DNA from: a virus
Virus record (IMG/VR): IMGVR_UViG_3300030393_000019
Coordinates: 1-30,082 of that record
Reading direction: 5' to 3' (one strand)
DNA length: 30,082 nucleotides
How positions within the stretch are numbered: position 1 is the first letter of the stretch; each line of letters opens with the position of its first letter. The translations under genes and the position numbers were made by a program. Below are positions 1 to 7,378 of the stretch, one piece after another. The notes below the pieces were generated by a model. That model saw only the letters and a program-made list of their open reading frames with translations, ran no database searches and was not told the origin of the DNA.

Positions 1-64
1 ATGTTGTTTCCTGTGATTTTACTTTCAAAAACTAATGTATTTTACAATTGCCAAAGAAAATTAA

Positions 65-72
65 TATCTTTG
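65..72 (+). promoter_or_regulatory. Bacteroidota-type -7 promoter element upstream of rloA
   Basis: The sequence TATCTTTG matches the TAnnTTTG -7 consensus of the primary sigma factor of Bacteroidota. It lies 39 bases before the ATG at 112. A TTG at 48-50 is closer than the usual -33 spacing, so the upstream half is weak. The element supports translation starting at 112 and not at the in-frame ATG at base 1, which would lie upstream of the transcript. Confidence 0.5.
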
Positions 73-111
73 CAAGAAATAAAAATACTTACTAAGAAAA
101 AGGATACGGAA

Positions 112-1437
112 ATGATTTTACAGTTTTCAATCAAAAATTATAAAACATTCAAAGAGAAAGCTACTTTGAGTTTTATTGCATCTAATTACGATAAAGAGAC
201 CCGTGAAGATGAAAACATATACTACAATGAAAGATTTGGATTTAGATTGCTAAAAAGTGCTGTAGTATTTGGAGCTAATGCAAGTGGAAAAAGTAAGTTG
301 TTTGAAGCTTTTAGGTTTATGAAGCGATATATTAGAAATAGTTCTAAAGAAGGGCAAAAGGGAGATGAAATTGATGTTGATCCTTTTAGACTAAATAGCC
401 TAACTGAAAATGAACCATCAGAATTTGAAATAACCTTTATTCACCGAGATGTACAATACAGATATGGGTTTGAAGTAACCAGAAGTGAGGTTATTTCGGA
501 ATGGCTGTATCAAAAACGAAAGATAAAAGAAGTTGAGTTGTTTTATAGAGACGATACAGGAGTTGAATTACACGAAAGAAATTTTTCTAAAGGGAAAAGG
601 ATCGTAAAAGAAGAGTTGCTAAGAGAGAATGCTCTTTTAATTTCAGTGGCAGCGCAGTTCAACGATGTGACTTCAATCGAAGTTCTTGAATGGTTTAAAG
701 GGTTAATAAATCTTTCGGGTCTTGATGAGTCTGGATATAAAGGTTTTACTGTAAGCAAGGCCGATGATCTAGTTGAAAAAATAAAAATTCTAAATTTACT
801 AAAGGCTGCGGATTTGGGCATCAAGGATATTCAACCAAAAAGACTAGATTTAGATAAATTACCAAAAGATCTTCCAGAAGAAATAAAGAATAAAATTCTT
901 CGTGAAGTTGAAGAAGAAAAAGCAGAATTTTTTTCAGGGGTTTTAACGGCACATGATAAGCATGATGAAGAAGGAAACTCCATAGATGGTGTACAGTTTT
1001 CACTTGAAGATGACGAATCGTCAGGAACAAGAAAGTTTTTCGCATTGACAGGGCCTATTTTAGATGTTCTCAAAAATGGATATATTCTTGTAGTTGATGA
1101 GTTAGATTCTAAGCTACACCCTAATTTAGTATGCAAAATAGTATCGCTGTTTAATTCTAAAGAGTTTAACCCAAATAATGCTCAATTAATTTTTAATACT
1201 CATAACACCAATCTTTTAAATTCAGGATTGTTTAGACGTGATCAAATTTGGTTTACTGAGAAGAATAAGTTTGGAGAAGCTAAATTATTTTCTCTAGCAG
1301 ATTTTAAATCAAAAGATGTGAATAAAAAAGACCCATTTGAAGAGCATTATATTGATGGAAGGTATGGAGCAATTCCTTTTTTAGGCTTATTTGATAACTT
1401 AGATTATATTCTATCGCCTCATGAAGATGAAAAGTAA
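112..1437 (+). CDS. rloA: RloA-like AAA15/ABC-type ATPase, defence-associated
   Basis: This encodes a 441-residue ATPase of the AAA15/RloA (AbiLi-like) group. With the start at 112 the P-loop GANASGKS falls at residues 54-61, an ABC-signature-like SSGTR at about 303-307, the Walker B VVDELD around D329-E330, and a switch-like His in FNTHN near 364. The N-terminus (MILQFSIKNYKTF) is typical of the family. The frame is open back to base 1, but a -7 promoter element at 65-72 and the family N-terminus favour 112. It overlaps rloB by 17 bases, so the two are translationally coupled. It is on the opposite strand from the phage lysis genes and looks more A+T-rich than the structural genes, fitting a cargo or moron gene. 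Family membership is clear; the biological role as ATPase partner of RloB in phage defence is inferred from AbiL and RloAB relatives. Confidence 0.85.
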   Translation: MILQFSIKNYKTFKEKATLSFIASNYDKETREDENIYYNERFGFRLLKSAVVFGANASGKSKLFEAFRFMKRYIRNSSKEGQKGDEIDVDPFRLNSLTENEPSEFEITFIHRDVQYRYGFEVTRSEVISEWLYQKRKIKEVELFYRDDTGVELHERNFSKGKRIVKEELLRENALLISVAAQFNDVTSIEVLEWFKGLINLSGLDESGYKGFTVSKADDLVEKIKILNLLKAADLGIKDIQPKRLDLDKLPKDLPEEIKNKILREVEEEKAEFFSGVLTAHDKHDEEGNSIDGVQFSLEDDESSGTRKFFALTGPILDVLKNGYILVVDELDSKLHPNLVCKIVSLFNSKEFNPNNAQLIFNTHNTNLLNSGLFRRDQIWFTEKNKFGEAKLFSLADFKSKDVNKKDPFEEHYIDGRYGAIPFLGLFDNLDYILSPHEDEK

Positions 1438-2131
1438 AAGAGAAAAAGATATTGCTAAAATAAAAGCACATAGAGATTTACTGAAAGAACAGAGAAGAGG
1501 CAAGCAGAATATTGAAAGGAAAGAAGCTACTTTAGAAGAGAAGCCTACAATATTAATTGTATGTGAAGGAAAAAATACTGAGCCTTCATATTTTAAACAA
1601 TTTAAACTTTCATCTGCAACTGTAAAAGCAATAGGTGAGGGTTATAATACTGTTTCATTAGTAAAACGAACTGAGCAATTAGCTAAGATAAAGGATTATG
1701 ATCAAGTTTGGTGTGTATTTGATAAAGATGATTTTAATGATACTGATTTCAACAATGCAATATTAATGTCAGAAGGTTTAGACTTCAACACTGCTTATTC
1801 TAATCAAGCTTTTGAATATTGGTTGATACTTCATTTTAATGACCATCAAGGAGCAGGTATGCTTCGTAGTGATTACGATGATGTAATAAATGGTTTGCTT
1901 GAATCATTACCATCCACTGTAGTTTATGATGGGAAAAGAAGTAAATTAATTGAAGAAGACTTTTTCAATTTATTAGTTGGTATTGATACAAAAACAAATA
2001 ACAGAAGAGTTGATTTAGCAATAAAAAGAGCAGAAAGAAATTATAATCAACATGACCATTTAAACCCTGCTAGCGAACAATCAACAACAACAGTTTTTAA
2101 ACTGGTAAGAGAGTTGTTGAAATACGTTTAA
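1421..2131 (+). CDS. rloB: RloB-like TOPRIM-fold protein (AbiLii-like effector)
   Basis: This 236-residue protein belongs to the RloB family. A basic N-terminal helix (about residues 4-35) precedes a TOPRIM-like core: ILIVCEGKNTEP at about 44-55 contains the conserved Glu (E49), and VWCVFDKDDF at about 96-105 contains the DxD pair (D101, D103). RloB/AbiLii proteins pair with an AAA15 ATPase in abortive-infection systems, and the family is thought to act as a nucleic-acid nuclease. The ATG at 1421 overlaps the end of rloA; the ATG at 1427 is an alternative. The gene is followed by a strong hairpin and T-run, so rloA-rloB forms a self-contained two-gene unit convergent with the phage late genes. 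Confidence 0.85.
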   Translation: MKMKSKREKDIAKIKAHRDLLKEQRRGKQNIERKEATLEEKPTILIVCEGKNTEPSYFKQFKLSSATVKAIGEGYNTVSLVKRTEQLAKIKDYDQVWCVFDKDDFNDTDFNNAILMSEGLDFNTAYSNQAFEYWLILHFNDHQGAGMLRSDYDDVINGLLESLPSTVVYDGKRSKLIEEDFFNLLVGIDTKTNNRRVDLAIKRAERNYNQHDHLNPASEQSTTTVFKLVRELLKYV

Positions 2132-2164
2132 TTTAGCTACTAGTACGTTAACTAGATATATTCG

Positions 2165-2207
2165 ACCACCTTGCTAATTTTTCACAACAATTTAGTAAGG
2201 TGGTTTT
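2165..2207 (+). terminator. Intrinsic terminator after rloB
   Basis: A 13-bp stem pairs 2165-2177 with 2192-2204 (one G-U pair) around a 14-base loop, followed by a short T run on the plus strand. It lies in the convergent gap between rloB and the minus-strand spanin candidate. The minus-strand side lacks a T run, so it should mainly stop rloAB transcription. Confidence 0.8.
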
Positions 2208-2221
2208 CATTTAGAATAATA

Positions 2222-2767
2222 TTACTTTTTTTTCATTCTTTTATAAAAATATCTACCTACAATAAAAAGAATGATATACAACCACCAGTAGTCTAAAATT
2301 GAAGATTTAGCAGTTACATTTTTTGAGTCAGTTATGATGTGAGTTTTTGTTGTTTTACCACCTGAATTACTTGAATTTTTAGCAATGTTATTTTGTTGCT
2401 TTTTAGATATATTTTTTAACTCACTAGCATTAGAAGAGCTGGAAGCAACTTGTTTAATTCTAGTACCTTTTATTATTGCATTCTGCACCGTGGTTACAGT
2501 ACCATTAGGAGCTATTATACTAATAGGTTCAGTACTATCTACAGGAGTGAGGGTGAAGCTTTCAGCATCAATAAAGGTTATAGACTGGTTATGTACTCGC
2601 TTTTCAGTTTGCTCGTCTACTTTTGTTGTAGATAAATCCTTTTCTTGAGCAGTAGTAAGGTACTGCTCAATAGTATCAATACGTTCTTTTTTGCTATGTT
2701 TTTCTACTTGGCGCGTTTTGCAACCAAGTAGAATAAATAACAATAATAGTGAGGGTATATATTTCAT
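2222..2767 (-). CDS. Candidate unimolecular spanin (lipoprotein with C-terminal membrane anchor)
   Basis: This 181-residue protein begins with a lipoprotein signal: a hydrophobic stretch and lipobox LLGC with lipid-accepting Cys16. It ends with one hydrophobic segment (about residues 157-171, rich in W, Y, I) followed by a basic tail KRMKKK. Between them is a polar Ser/Thr/Lys-rich region of about 140 residues. Lipidation at one end and a C-terminal inner-membrane anchor at the other is the topology of u-spanins such as phage T1 gp11, which join the two membranes and fuse them in the last step of lysis. Its start overlaps the endolysin stop as TAATG, so it is translationally coupled. I see no sequence similarity to a named spanin; the call rests on topology and context. 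The alternative is a generic phage lipoprotein. Confidence 0.65.
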   Translation of the reverse strand: MKYIPSLLLLFILLGCKTRQVEKHSKKERIDTIEQYLTTAQEKDLSTTKVDEQTEKRVHNQSITFIDAESFTLTPVDSTEPISIIAPNGTVTTVQNAIIKGTRIKQVASSSSNASELKNISKKQQNNIAKNSSNSGGKTTKTHIITDSKNVTAKSSILDYWWLYIILFIVGRYFYKRMKKK

Positions 2768-3231
2768 TAGTCTAGTATTTTCGGGTGTACAAACAGAGCC
2801 ACGTTAATACTTCTTACGCGATTCATAACCGCGCCACCATTACTTTGATTAGATACCGAAGTATTCCCTTCAATTGTATAAAACAGCCCTTGCGCTTTAC
2901 TTTTCCAACCATTAAAAATACCCACATGATCGTATCGACCATCTTTATTCCAATCAAAAAAAACTAAATCACCTACTTGTGGTTTTTTAGTAACTTCACC
3001 TGTTTTTTTAAAATGAGCTACTGCTGTTTGGCAACCAGCAAAACCTTTGTAGAAACCTATTTTAGGTAACTTTAGCCCTGCATGGGCATACACCCACGAA
3101 CAAAATATAGCGCACCAGGCTACACCATTAAAACCAAACCATTTACCATATTTAGTTTGGTTACTGTTTTTAGGGCTTTCAGTTGTACCTACTTCTTTAA
3201 ATGCAACATCAATTATTTTTTGTCCTTTCAT
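2767..3231 (-). CDS. Endolysin, CHAP-type (NlpC/P60-like) peptidoglycan hydrolase
   Basis: This 154-residue protein is a single CHAP-like catalytic domain that cleaves peptidoglycan amide bonds. The catalytic Cys is C40 in VAWCAIFCSW, the His is H102 in YDHVGIF, and the polar third residue is likely E121 or N123 in IEGNTS. The block PQVGDLVFFDW is also typical. There is no signal peptide, so it needs a holin for export. It sits between the holin gene (18-base gap) and the spanin candidate (TAATG overlap) at the distal end of the late operon. Amidase versus endopeptidase activity cannot be told from sequence alone. Confidence 0.9.
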   Translation of the reverse strand: MKGQKIIDVAFKEVGTTESPKNSNQTKYGKWFGFNGVAWCAIFCSWVYAHAGLKLPKIGFYKGFAGCQTAVAHFKKTGEVTKKPQVGDLVFFDWNKDGRYDHVGIFNGWKSKAQGLFYTIEGNTSVSNQSNGGAVMNRVRSINVALFVHPKILD

Positions 3232-3249
3232 AGTTTTAGAATTTAAATT

Positions 3250-3819
3250 TTATTCTATTATGTTTTCTTGTGTATCGGGCTGTTTATCTCTAAAATTATT
3301 TAAGTCTAAATCTTTATTAAAAGCATTTAGTTTTGAGATCCAGCCAAGAGGAGGGAAGCGACCATTTGTTAAAGCGCTAATATTCATAAAAGCAGAACCT
3401 GCGGGATATAGCACAACAATAAGCCGTGTTACCATCTTTAAGTAGTCATAAATTAATGAAGCCTCTTTAACAACCAGGTATATAACCTCAAAAAGTATAG
3501 CAGCCACTACACATAAGGATAGTTTTGTAAGTAAGCCTATAGCATTTTTCTTGAAGGTAAAATCTTTGACCCTGAAAGCATGATATATACTTCCTACAAT
3601 ATGATCTACAGCTATACAAATAAGAACTCCTGCTACATAGTCACGGTTAGAAATAGTCCAGCCTGTAATATTTATTATTACAAACGTGGGAATAACAGCA
3701 ACAATAGCAAGCTTAACAGTACTCCACAATTTTATAAGTATACCGCCTTTATGCAGCCAGTAAAAGCTCATTAAAACAAACAGTAAAAGCCAGTTTTTTA
3801 GTTTGAGTAAATGTTTCAT
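3250..3819 (-). CDS. Phage holin family protein
   Basis: This encodes 189 residues with several hydrophobic segments (about 10-22, 35-51, 61-79, 100-117, and a weaker one near 125-140). The motif DHIVGSIYHAF with a following K-rich stretch and GLLTKL resembles the phage holin 4 family, whose members form inner-membrane lesions that release the endolysin. The conserved-looking tail NGRFPPLGWISKL is seen in Bacteroidota phage holins. The frame extends to an ATG at 3861, but that start would overlap the upstream gene by 26 bases; the ATG at 3819 begins directly before the first membrane segment and leaves a short gap. It starts the holin-endolysin-spanin cassette. Confidence 0.75.
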   Translation of the reverse strand: MKHLLKLKNWLLLFVLMSFYWLHKGGILIKLWSTVKLAIVAVIPTFVIINITGWTISNRDYVAGVLICIAVDHIVGSIYHAFRVKDFTFKKNAIGLLTKLSLCVVAAILFEVIYLVVKEASLIYDYLKMVTRLIVVLYPAGSAFMNISALTNGRFPPLGWISKLNAFNKDLDLNNFRDKQPDTQENIIE

Positions 3820-3835
3820 AGTTTTATTTTCAAGG

Positions 3836-4033
3836 TTAAAATTCTTCTTCAGGTTTTTCAAATTCGTTGATCAATATTTGCACATCATATTTTCGTAGCA
3901 TGAATGTTACAATAGCATCAGTAAGATCAGTTACGATATGTTTATTGTGCATACCAACTAGATCTATATCTTTTGAAATTTTCATTATTGACGTGATCTC
4001 TTGATCGTCGTATCGTATTAAATAAGTATCCAT
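3836..4033 (-). CDS. Small phage protein of unknown function
   Basis: This 65-residue protein has no recognisable domain. It starts MDTYLIRYDDQE and ends in an acidic tail. It has no signal peptide or membrane segment. It fills the gap between the LRR tail protein (1-base gap) and the holin, in the same operon, so it is a real gene by packing. A role in tail-tip assembly or lysis timing is possible but nothing shows it. Confidence 0.6.
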   Translation of the reverse strand: MDTYLIRYDDQEITSIMKISKDIDLVGMHNKHIVTDLTDAIVTFMLRKYDVQILINEFEKPEEEF

Positions 4034-4034
4034 T

Positions 4035-5663
4035 TTATTGTTCCGGTTTTAAAGTCCATATATGTTCATACTGGTGTGTTAAAACCCACACCTTTTCTAG
4101 TGAAGTTGTTGGTGTTCCGTTTGCGCTTCCTTGTATATATTCTGTAGGCTCTTGATATATTCCACTTGGTCGAAAAGAATTAGCAGGAGAAGCTGATCTA
4201 TAGGTTAGTATATTCATAGTCCTAAAAGCAGTATTACCTGCTGTAATAGCAGCATTAGCAGTAACAAAAGCATAGATACTATCTACTAGATCATTCATCT
4301 TTTGTAGCGTTTCAAAACTAGCATGGCAATCGAAAGTTTTAAGACTTGTAAGGTTTACGAGCCACGAAGGCCATGTTAAATCCATCTTTTGCTGCCATCT
4401 GAAATTAATTTCTCTTAAAGCTGTTGCATCGCTGAAATCACCCCATGAAATCAAGTTGAAACGCCCACTATATACTGAGTAGTTGTAACTACCATAAATT
4501 ACAAGCGTTTCTAGTACTTTCATTTGATTAATACAACTTGGAGGTATTCCATCATTCCATCGTCCGTAAGAAGCATCGAAAGTAGTAACAGATAGATCAT
4601 CTGTATCTAATATTAGATCTACAGCGGTTAACGTTGAACCAAAAGTTCTAATATTTAAATATTTTCCTGTAGATGGCACTTCTTGTATGTACCTTTTTAC
4701 TTCTGAAAATGGAAAATTATTAGAGTCACTAATATTCAAACTCTTAAAACTGGTTAAGCTTGAAAGATCAGTAGGAAACTTGAAATTTTCGCTTGCAGGC
4801 ATGGACTTACATGAAAATGTATTTAGATTAACAATTTCACCGAAACTTTCAGGTAATTGATAATTAAGATTACACTTGTTTAACGATAGTATATTTAACG
4901 TTGTTTTAAATGGCTGTATAATCTCTGTATTAAAATGATTAGCATCTGAAAGCGTTATGTAACTAGAGAGATTTAAATAAGTAATAGGGCTATTCTTTAT
5001 CCATATTGGAACGGTAGTAGCTGTAGAACCTATAAACGATAATGAAACTATTTTTAAAAGTGTATTTACAGCTTCATTTTCAAATGCAGAAAGATTTGGT
5101 AGAAATTCAAGCTCTAAAATCACTAAGTTTCGTAATCGTGCTAACGATGGGAATATACCCAATAACACTACATTCTGGAAAGATATAGCTTGTATTTTGC
5201 TAGGGGTTTCAAACTTGATATATATTTCGCGCTCTTGCTCGTAGTAATGATCTACGGTGTCAATTTTTGCAGAGTCTTGTAAGTCTTGATAAAAGTGTAT
5301 TCCAAACTCTTCACCACCGTTTCCATCATTAGGTCTTACATATATATCAGCAGAATTAGGGGTGATAGTCGCAGGATCATCAGAATCATTTACTCGAAAT
5401 ATTCTTTCTGTTCTGCTACCATTCTGCACTAGATTATATTCGTGCCACCCTGTGCCATCTGAATAGTCAATTAATACTTTGTTATCTACATTATTAAATG
5501 ATCGTATTTGAAAAAAACATGAACGTGTTGAGTAACCATCGGCACGCGCAGGGAAGCACGTACCTCTAGTGTTTAATTTTAAAATTATTTCTCCATCAGG
5601 TAAAATAATGGGAGCAAAACCACCAACAGTACCTATCGTGTTATATGTTGTTTGCAGTACCAT
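4035..5663 (-). CDS. Leucine-rich-repeat tail protein, probable receptor-binding protein
   Basis: This 542-residue protein has an N-terminal phage-specific region (about 1-150) and a long array of irregular leucine-rich repeats (about 155-470). Examples are LRNLVILELEFLPNLSAF, TLNILSLNKCNL, LTSFKSLNISDSNNF, VLETLVIYGSY and LTSLKTFDCHASF, with the LxxLxxLxL spacing. The C-terminus ends in VWVLTHQYEHIWTLKPEQ, a short adsorption-tip-like tail. It is the last gene of the tail block and overlaps the previous tail gene as TAATG. Last position plus a protein-binding repeat domain suggest it recognises the host surface; that role is inferred. Confidence 0.65.
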   Translation of the reverse strand: MVLQTTYNTIGTVGGFAPIILPDGEIILKLNTRGTCFPARADGYSTRSCFFQIRSFNNVDNKVLIDYSDGTGWHEYNLVQNGSRTERIFRVNDSDDPATITPNSADIYVRPNDGNGGEEFGIHFYQDLQDSAKIDTVDHYYEQEREIYIKFETPSKIQAISFQNVVLLGIFPSLARLRNLVILELEFLPNLSAFENEAVNTLLKIVSLSFIGSTATTVPIWIKNSPITYLNLSSYITLSDANHFNTEIIQPFKTTLNILSLNKCNLNYQLPESFGEIVNLNTFSCKSMPASENFKFPTDLSSLTSFKSLNISDSNNFPFSEVKRYIQEVPSTGKYLNIRTFGSTLTAVDLILDTDDLSVTTFDASYGRWNDGIPPSCINQMKVLETLVIYGSYNYSVYSGRFNLISWGDFSDATALREINFRWQQKMDLTWPSWLVNLTSLKTFDCHASFETLQKMNDLVDSIYAFVTANAAITAGNTAFRTMNILTYRSASPANSFRPSGIYQEPTEYIQGSANGTPTTSLEKVWVLTHQYEHIWTLKPEQ

Positions 5664-6640
5664 TATTCAAGGGGGATATTAGATAATTGTAATGTAGTCC
5701 AGTCAGTATCGTTGTCTCCTGTTTTAAGATATATTTTAGGTGAAGGAAGTTCTTTACACACAATTTGTGTTCCTTTAACAAAGCCATTTGCAGCGCTATA
5801 ACCACCTATGTTTATTAATGCATCTATAGAGTTGTATGGGGTTGTAGTTTCATCTATAATAAAAAGTTCTTTTGTAGGTATAGAAGTACTATTACCTTGG
5901 TCATCAACACCAACTACTACTATTTCTCCAGTTGATGGGAGTGGAGAGGGCTTGTCTACTTTGTTTTGTAAATCTAAATCAGCAATAACATTACTGTTTG
6001 TACTAGCTACAAAATCAGTAGCTTCTAAATCACCATCATAAATACCAGGATCACCCACAAATTGCACAAAGTATAATACTGACTCAGTTACATAACTAAA
6101 ATAATAAGTCTTAACCGCACCGTTTTCATTTTGAGTGCCTGAGTCGCTAAAATCACGTTGTTCACTATTAACTATTGTCAAATAATCACCATCAGGTATA
6201 TTACCTAAAGTAGTTAGACTAGCCGCAGGGTTATTATCTATATCGGCTTCAGTAGTATTTAATATTGATTTTAAAACCACAGACAAAGCACTGATATCTG
6301 TACCATCAGAAAAAACACTTCCCCACCAGCCTTTACCTGAAAGAAAATCAAATAAATATTTTTTACCATTTCGTGTAAATTCAAACGTTACCGGAGTAAC
6401 TATTTTTCCAATAACAAGAATCCACGGTAAAGCATTAATTGCAGTTGCAACTTCTTGCCTGGTAATTTCACCCGTACCAACAAGCTCACCAAACTGAATA
6501 TACAAACCTTTGTTATTACTGTAATTATCAACAGTAGCAGCTAAATCAACTATTCTACCATTTAAAACAGCAATATTATTATCAGCCTCAGCACTTGTAA
6601 GTGGTGACCCTTTTTCAGCTCTATATACTAAATCACTCAT
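5663..6640 (-). CDS. Tail fibre or baseplate-associated structural protein
   Basis: This 325-residue protein opens with MSDLVYRAEKGSPLTSAEADNN, which is like the SPLTxxExDxNF tail-fibre N-terminus common in phages of many hosts. The rest is low in recognisable motifs, rich in D, T, S and N, and ends in a segment KTGDNDTDWTTLQLSN that resembles the C-terminal tips of Bacteroidota tail proteins. It is coupled by TAATG to the LRR protein. It probably links the tail tip to the LRR receptor-binding protein. Confidence 0.6.
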   Translation of the reverse strand: MSDLVYRAEKGSPLTSAEADNNIAVLNGRIVDLAATVDNYSNNKGLYIQFGELVGTGEITRQEVATAINALPWILVIGKIVTPVTFEFTRNGKKYLFDFLSGKGWWGSVFSDGTDISALSVVLKSILNTTEADIDNNPAASLTTLGNIPDGDYLTIVNSEQRDFSDSGTQNENGAVKTYYFSYVTESVLYFVQFVGDPGIYDGDLEATDFVASTNSNVIADLDLQNKVDKPSPLPSTGEIVVVGVDDQGNSTSIPTKELFIIDETTTPYNSIDALINIGGYSAANGFVKGTQIVCKELPSPKIYLKTGDNDTDWTTLQLSNIPLE

Positions 6641-6647
6641 ACATGAA

Positions 6648-7256
6648 TTACTTTTCTATTACTTTATCCGTTAAATCAAAATCAATAACATAGTTTACCG
6701 CGCTATCATTGGGTTGGTAAAACTTAACAGTATAGGGTACTGTAGTTTGCTTAAAACTAAATTGGCTACCTGTACTACCATTATTGAGTAATAAGCCCAC
6801 AGCACGCAATGCAGTAACATCTTCATTACTTATAGGTTGACCATAAGGCAATGAAATCACTGTTTTTATATTTTCAGGAAACGAAGGCGTATTAAACACA
6901 GCCTTTATAACTATACCATTAGGTACAGCATCACCAGTAGTACTATCAATATCATTTCGTACATAAGAGCTTCTTAAATCAAACTCTTTTACACCTGAAT
7001 CATAAGCTACTTTAAAAACATAACAGCCTTGCTCATGTACAAAAGCAGCAGCATCAATAGCATTAAATAAAGCATCCATATAATCAGGATCGGTAAACTG
7101 AGTAGGTAGCACAGCAGGTAATGTATCAGGCAAATCTGCCAACACATAACGGCGCTCTACATCAAGTAACAAAATATCACCCGTTGCTAACCATGTTTGT
7201 AGCTTACCTTTATCAAGTCGCTCGTATAATGTTATTTTACCTATATTTCTTTCCAT
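6648..7256 (-). CDS. Tail-region protein of unknown function
   Basis: This 202-residue protein has no domain I recognise. It is soluble, without signal peptide or membrane segment, and has a mixed beta-rich look (VPYTVKFYQPNDSAVNYVIDFDLTD near the end). Its ATG overlaps the stop of a 40-codon gene just upstream as TAATG, so translation is coupled. The position between the large tail-tip protein and the fibre-like protein suggests a structural tail-tip component. Confidence 0.6.
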   Translation of the reverse strand: MERNIGKITLYERLDKGKLQTWLATGDILLLDVERRYVLADLPDTLPAVLPTQFTDPDYMDALFNAIDAAAFVHEQGCYVFKVAYDSGVKEFDLRSSYVRNDIDSTTGDAVPNGIVIKAVFNTPSFPENIKTVISLPYGQPISNEDVTALRAVGLLLNNGSTGSQFSFKQTTVPYTVKFYQPNDSAVNYVIDFDLTDKVIEK

Positions 7257-7378
7257 TATTCTACATAATCTTCTGTTACATAACTAGCCTCTACATACAC
7301 CCGAGCTGATAAGTTTTCGGATAAATTCCATTGCTGTACTCTACAATAGAGTATGTGTATTGTGTTATCTATTGACAT
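7256..7378 (-). CDS. Short 40-residue protein between tail-tip genes
   Basis: A 40-codon frame runs from the ATG at 7378 to a TAA at 7256-7258. It begins MSIDNTIHILYCRVQQWN and ends EASYVTEDYVE. It overlaps the end of the 787-residue gene by 14 bases and overlaps the next start as TAATG, the same coupling used at four other junctions here. Without it there would be a gap of about 110 bases in an otherwise gapless gene block. No function is recognisable. Confidence 0.55.
   Translation of the reverse strand: MSIDNTIHILYCRVQQWNLSENLSARVYVEASYVTEDYVE

Noticed and set aside
1-111. Upstream extension of the RloA frame to the ATG at base 1
   Set aside because: A TAnnTTTG promoter element at 65-72 lies inside the extension and the family N-terminus begins at 112.
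2132-2221. Possible left attachment site next to the rloB terminator
   Set aside because: I found no repeat shared with the integrase end of the window; the right attachment site lies beyond the window.
2385-2648. Plus-strand frames opposite the spanin candidate
   Set aside because: They are antisense shadows without start signals; the minus-strand frame has a lipobox, a membrane segment and coupling to the endolysin.
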